DNA of 64,000 nucleotides. It comes from DATAOG01 sp963757395 (GTDB taxonomy: Bacteria; Pseudomonadota; Alphaproteobacteria; Geminicoccales; Geminicoccaceae). This document shows positions 61,419-64,000 of the stretch, piece by piece (within the stretch, counting starts at the first letter, position 1; every line of letters starts with the position of its first letter). Location: NCBI GenBank assembly GCA_963757395.1, contig CAVWRK010000006.1, forward strand, positions 62,001-126,000, written 5' to 3'. Made by a program: the position numbers and the translations under genes. The notes beneath the pieces are model-generated. The model was not told the DNA's origin, did not search any database, and saw only the letters and a list, made by a program, of their open reading frames with translations.

Positions 61419-61480
61419 AAAAGGTTCCTGACACCTTTTCTCTCCCCTGACACCTTTTCTCCCACTCTGACACCTTTCTC
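61419..61480. repeat. REP-like palindrome and CTGACACCTTTTCT direct repeats
   Basis: AAAAGGT at 61419-61425 pairs with ACCTTTT at 61433-61439 around the loop TCCTGAC. The unit CTGACACCTTT(T)CTC recurs starting at 61428, 61447 and 61467. This AAAAGGT...CCTGAC...ACCTTTT pattern is like the REP palindromes mobilised by RAYT (Y1_Tnp) transposases. No RAYT gene was seen in the window. Confidence 0.7.
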
Positions 61481-61834
61481 CCGCTAGCTCGGGCCGGGCG
61501 CGAGTCGCTTCAGGGGCTTTCGACGTGCCGGCTCGGGCCGCGAGTTGCTCAAGCTGCCTCCGCATGCTCCTCGACCCGCAAGACGGGCGGCTCCGGCGGC
61601 GCGGCCGACGTAAACGACGCCGGTGCTTCTTCGAGTCCTGGCGGCGCGGCGGGTTGGGACCGATCGTTCAAGGGCTGCGCACTTCGCTGGCGCGTCAATT
61701 CCTAAGGTCGTGGCCAAAACCTTAGCGCGAGCGGCAGCCGGCGGAAAGCTCCTTTCGAAGTTGCCCGGGAGTACTCACGAGGAACCGCGGCGGGGGCTCG
61801 GTCTGCGTGGCAGTCCCGCGCCCCCGCCGCCTCG

Positions 61835-62143
61835 TCAGCCCGCCGCGGCCAGGCGCGCCAGCGATGTGCACTGGCGCTCGGTCGTCGGGTCGATGATTTC
61901 CGTGACCTCGGTGATCTTGTTGGCCGGAAAACCGGACAGGCGGGCGTGCTCGCGGATCTGCTCCTCGCTCTCGGCGAGGTAGATGCAGAAGGTCTTGTCC
62001 GCGGTCACGTAGGAGTGCTGCCACTGGATGCCGTCGATGCGCGCGAGCGCGCCGTTGGAGACCTTGGCCGCCTGGCCCATGCCGGCGCGGTCCTGGCCCC
62101 CGATCCCGGGCACCTCGCGCTCGATCACGAATTTCCTCAACAT
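61835..62143 (-). CDS. DUF4242 domain protein
   Basis: A 102-residue single-domain protein: MLRKFVIEREVPGIGGQDRA, GIQWQHSYVTADKTFCIYLA, ESEEQIREHARLSGFPANKI, TEVTEIIDPTT. This DUF4242 (nickel-binding-like ferredoxin fold) family is widespread with unknown function. ATG 62143 has GAGAGGAAA upstream. It is divergent from the GlxA-type regulator and may be its target. Confidence 0.88.
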   Translation of the reverse strand: MLRKFVIEREVPGIGGQDRAGMGQAAKVSNGALARIDGIQWQHSYVTADKTFCIYLAESEEQIREHARLSGFPANKITEVTEIIDPTTERQCTSLARLAAAG

Positions 62144-62163
62144 CGCCGTTTCCTCTCGTTCAA

Positions 62164-62211
62164 TGAAGATGGCGGGAAGGTAGGCCGGGGCCTTTCTTCG
62201 CTGAAGATGGC
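62164..62211. promoter_or_regulatory. Direct repeat TGAAGATGGC in the divergent promoter region
   Basis: TGAAGATGGC at 62164-62173 and again at 62202-62211, 38 bases apart, between the DUF4242 gene and the divergent AraC-type regulator. AraC proteins often bind direct repeats, so this is a candidate operator. Confidence 0.35.
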
Positions 62212-62306
62212 ATAAATGACATTCTGCGGGGGCGGACACGCCAGACCGCTTGCGCCCGCGAGCGCGCGGGGACAGTGTGGCGGGACTCTTGAAAGTCGGA
62301 AAAAAA

Positions 62307-63335
62307 ATGATCGACGTGACCGTGCTGCTCTTGGACGGCGGTTTTCTGTCGACCGCGATCGGGCCGATGGAGGTGTTCCGCAGCGCGGGCGTCTTATGGA
62401 ACGTGTTCGCCGGCGAGGCGCCTTGCGCGCGTTTTCGCGTGAGCGTGGCCTCGGCGGATGGCGGGATCGCGCGCCCCGACGCCCTGGTCGGTGTCAGCGG
62501 GAGCTCTGCGCTGTCCGAGCTTCGCCCGGACCTCGTCTGGGTGCCGGCGGCGGGGTTGGACCTCGAGACGGTGGTCGCGAGCGGCTTCGACGTCGACGCG
62601 GCGGTGGCGCGCAACGCCAAGGTCATCCCCTGGCTGCAGCGGCAGGCGGCGCGGGGCGCCGAGATCGCGGGCGTGTGCTCGGGCGTGGCCCTGCTGGCGG
62701 CGGCGGGGCTGCTCGATGGCCGCCGGGCGACGACCCACTGGGCGCTCGCAGACCAGTTCCGGCAAAGGTTTCCCAAGGTCGAGTGGCGGCCTGAGTATCT
62801 GGTGACCGATGCGGCCGGCGTCTACTGCGGCGGCGGCGTCAACGCAGCCTCCGACCTCAGCCTGTACCTGGTCGAGAAGCTCTGCGGCCGCGAGGTCGCG
62901 GCCGAGTGCGCCAAGGCGATGCTGATCGAGATGCCGCGGATCTGGCAGGTCGCATTCGCGCATCTGGACGTGGGGCGGGAGCAGCATCAGGACGAGGCGA
63001 TCCTTAGGGCCCAGGAGTGGCTGCACGAGCACTACGATCGCGAGGTCAGGCTGGAGGCGCTGGCGGGCCGGATCGGGATGAGCCCCCGCAACTTCATCCG
63101 CCGGTTCAAGGAGGCGACCGGCCGGACGCCGCTCGCCTATCTGCAGAGCCTGCGGATCGCGAGCGCGAGGCGGCTGTTGGAGAACGGCCGGGGCACGGTC
63201 CAGGAGGTCAGCGCCGCGGTCGGCTATGACGATGTGATGTTCTTCCGCAGCCTGTTCCGGCGCCACACCGGGCTCTCGCCGACCGAGTACCGGCAGCGGT
63301 TCGGACGTCAGCGGCTTACGACGGCGGCCGCCTGA
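62307..63335 (+). CDS. GlxA-type transcriptional regulator (DJ-1/PfpI plus AraC)
   Basis: A 342-residue regulator. The N-terminal class I glutamine-amidotransferase-like domain (VTVLLLDGGFLSTAIGPMEV, AEIAGVCSGVALLAAAGLLD with Cys, ATTHWALADQF, GVYCGGGVNAASDLSLYLVE) is a ligand sensor. The C-terminal AraC double helix-turn-helix (LEALAGRIGMSPRNFIRRFK, SAAVGYDDVMFFRSLFRRHT, GLSPTEYRQRFG) binds DNA. The start is ATG 62307. The ligand is unknown; relatives control choline, arginine or other amine catabolism. Confidence 0.92.
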   Translation: MIDVTVLLLDGGFLSTAIGPMEVFRSAGVLWNVFAGEAPCARFRVSVASADGGIARPDALVGVSGSSALSELRPDLVWVPAAGLDLETVVASGFDVDAAVARNAKVIPWLQRQAARGAEIAGVCSGVALLAAAGLLDGRRATTHWALADQFRQRFPKVEWRPEYLVTDAAGVYCGGGVNAASDLSLYLVEKLCGREVAAECAKAMLIEMPRIWQVAFAHLDVGREQHQDEAILRAQEWLHEHYDREVRLEALAGRIGMSPRNFIRRFKEATGRTPLAYLQSLRIASARRLLENGRGTVQEVSAAVGYDDVMFFRSLFRRHTGLSPTEYRQRFGRQRLTTAAA

Positions 63336-63446
63336 GCGGCGCTTTGCTCGCGCTCCCTCGGGGGTTCTCGGCCGTGTCGGCGGATTACGGCGAGCGTGCT
63401 CAGGGGTGCAACGCGCCGTCTACCGCTCTCGAAAAGGTTCCCCGCG

Positions 63447-64000
63447 TCACAGCTTTGCCTTGAGGGCGAGGGAAATATAGTGGACGTGGTCGTCGGCATG
63501 GCCGGAGAAGGGGCCGTTGGCGGCGGGGCCGCCATCGTCGGCGGCGCGGATCTGCATGTCCTGGGCGGTGACGAAGCTGTAGCCCAGATCGAGACCGAAG
63601 CGGTCGTTGTAGCGGTAGCTCCCGCCCACGGACAGCCGCAGGCCGTTGTTGGTGGGCAGGCGGTAGCTGCGCTCGTCATCGCCGATCGGCGAGTGCTCGT
63701 AGCCCACGCCCGTGCGCAGCGCGATCTGCGGCGTCAGGTCGTACTCGCCGCCAACCGACAGGAACCAGCTGTCCTCGTATTTGAAGGGCAGATCGACCGG
63801 CGCCGGCCCGCCCTCGACCGCCACGGTGTCGAATTCGGCTCCAGTTCTCCCACTCCGCGCCGGCCATGACGCGCAGGCGATCGGTGATCCGCTGGCGAAT
63901 GCCGAGGGTGACGATGTCCGGCAGGTCGACGCCGTGGGTCTTGACGTCGAAGGTGCCGGCATTCTGGGTCTGCAGCGTGCCGTCGAGGTCATAGTCGATG
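63447..64000 (-). pseudogene. FadL/OmpP1-type outer-membrane transporter, partial and frameshifted
   Basis: From the right edge one frame reads IDYDLDGTLQTQNAGTFDVK, LPDIVTLGIRQRITDRLRVM and AGAEWENWS; the next frame continues EFDTVAVEGGPAPVDLPFKY, SWFLSVGGEYDLTPQIALRT, GVGYEHSPI and ends in ISLALKAKL. Together they give a typical FadL long-chain fatty-acid transporter C-terminal barrel. One extra G-C pair at 63837-63838 breaks the frame. It could be a real mutation or a sequencing error. The N-terminus lies outside the window. Confidence 0.85.

Larger units (their letters stand above)
60792..61834. other. Gene-poor, AT-richer region with palindromes
   Basis: About 1 kb without a convincing gene. 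Open frames at 60903-61136 (minus) and 61148-61450 (plus) have no recognisable domains or ribosome sites and do not look coding. The section 61030-61290 is clearly less GC-rich than the chromosome. It contains a long perfect inverted repeat (61137-61168) and a REP-like palindrome with repeated CTGACACCTTT units (61419-61480). It may be the site of a lost mobile element. Confidence 0.6.

Noticed and set aside
60903..61450. Two short open frames in the gene-poor region
   Set aside because: No ribosome sites, no domain similarity and low-complexity content; more likely non-coding.
61419..61480. CTGACACCTTTT repeats considered as a CRISPR array or rho-independent terminator
   Set aside because: Spacing is only 19-20 bases with no unique spacers, and the T-runs are interrupted; a REP-like element fits better.

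Overview
The window is very GC-rich and densely coded, and looks like the chromosome of an alphaproteobacterium, probably of the Rhodospirillales type. The evidence is a class I lysyl-tRNA synthetase, a purH/rsmB/lysS block, an sfsA-map-radC block, a magnesium-type HemB (no zinc-binding cysteines), an LdtR-like MarR regulator and a perfect CtrA-type TTAA-N7-TTAA box. No rRNA, tRNA or CRISPR array was seen. The taxonomic call is inference.

Layout. 1-5.7 kb: peptide-type ABC binding protein (partial), amidohydrolase, omega-amino acid:pyruvate aminotransferase and methylmalonate/malonate-semialdehyde dehydrogenase, with a decayed toxin-antitoxin locus between the last two. 5.7-8.2 kb: an AT-richer accessory island with two exported proteins of unusual type and a frameshifted IS5-type transposase tail. 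8.2-12.5 kb: a CtrA-box-linked small gene, the kynU-kynA tryptophan catabolic pair, a metallophosphoesterase and a lone cyclic-nucleotide-binding domain. 12.8-17.4 kb: ECF sigma/anti-sigma pair, CysQ-like phosphatase plus TldE/PmbA, and a MazEF-like module with a very clear, possibly leaderless, promoter. 17.4-28.7 kb: transporters (EamA, LysE, UMF1/MFS), UbiD, thioredoxin-like, DUF2270, DUF488, PhoD, NUDIX, OsmC and two exported hypotheticals. 28.8-32.2 kb: a three-gene operon (small exported protein, large methyltransferase with a kinase-like N-terminus, membrane sulfatase/LTA-synthase-like protein). 32.4-36.9 kb: purH, rsmB, lysS.

The most notable region is 37.1-46.3 kb, a full coenzyme F420 locus: cofC/fbiD, fbiC (CofG-CofH fusion), cofE, cofD, an Fgd-type F420-dependent glucose-6-phosphate dehydrogenase with every recalled active-site and phosphate-binding residue, two further LLM-family oxidoreductases and a PPOX-class F420 protein. 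The locus can therefore plausibly make F420, reduce it with a sugar phosphate and use it, which is best known from actinobacteria. CofE lacks the C-terminal FbiB reductase domain, so the form of F420 made is an open question.

46.3-52.7 kb: a class III aminotransferase broken by one frameshift, hemB, a valine-catabolic operon (isobutyryl-CoA dehydrogenase, 3-hydroxyisobutyryl-CoA hydrolase, 3-hydroxyisobutyrate dehydrogenase) that feeds the semialdehyde dehydrogenase at 4.2 kb, and an LdtR-like regulator. 52.7-57.1 kb: a decayed peroxidase-related gene with tandem repeats, DUF924, purB and a pair of paralogous exported proteins. 57.1-60.8 kb: a HepT/MNT toxin-antitoxin pair whose antitoxin carries an extra ribbon-helix-helix domain, then an enlarged RadC, map and sfsA. 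60.8-61.8 kb is a gene-poor patch with REP-like palindromes. The end holds DUF4242, a GlxA-type regulator and a frameshifted FadL-type porin that runs off the window.
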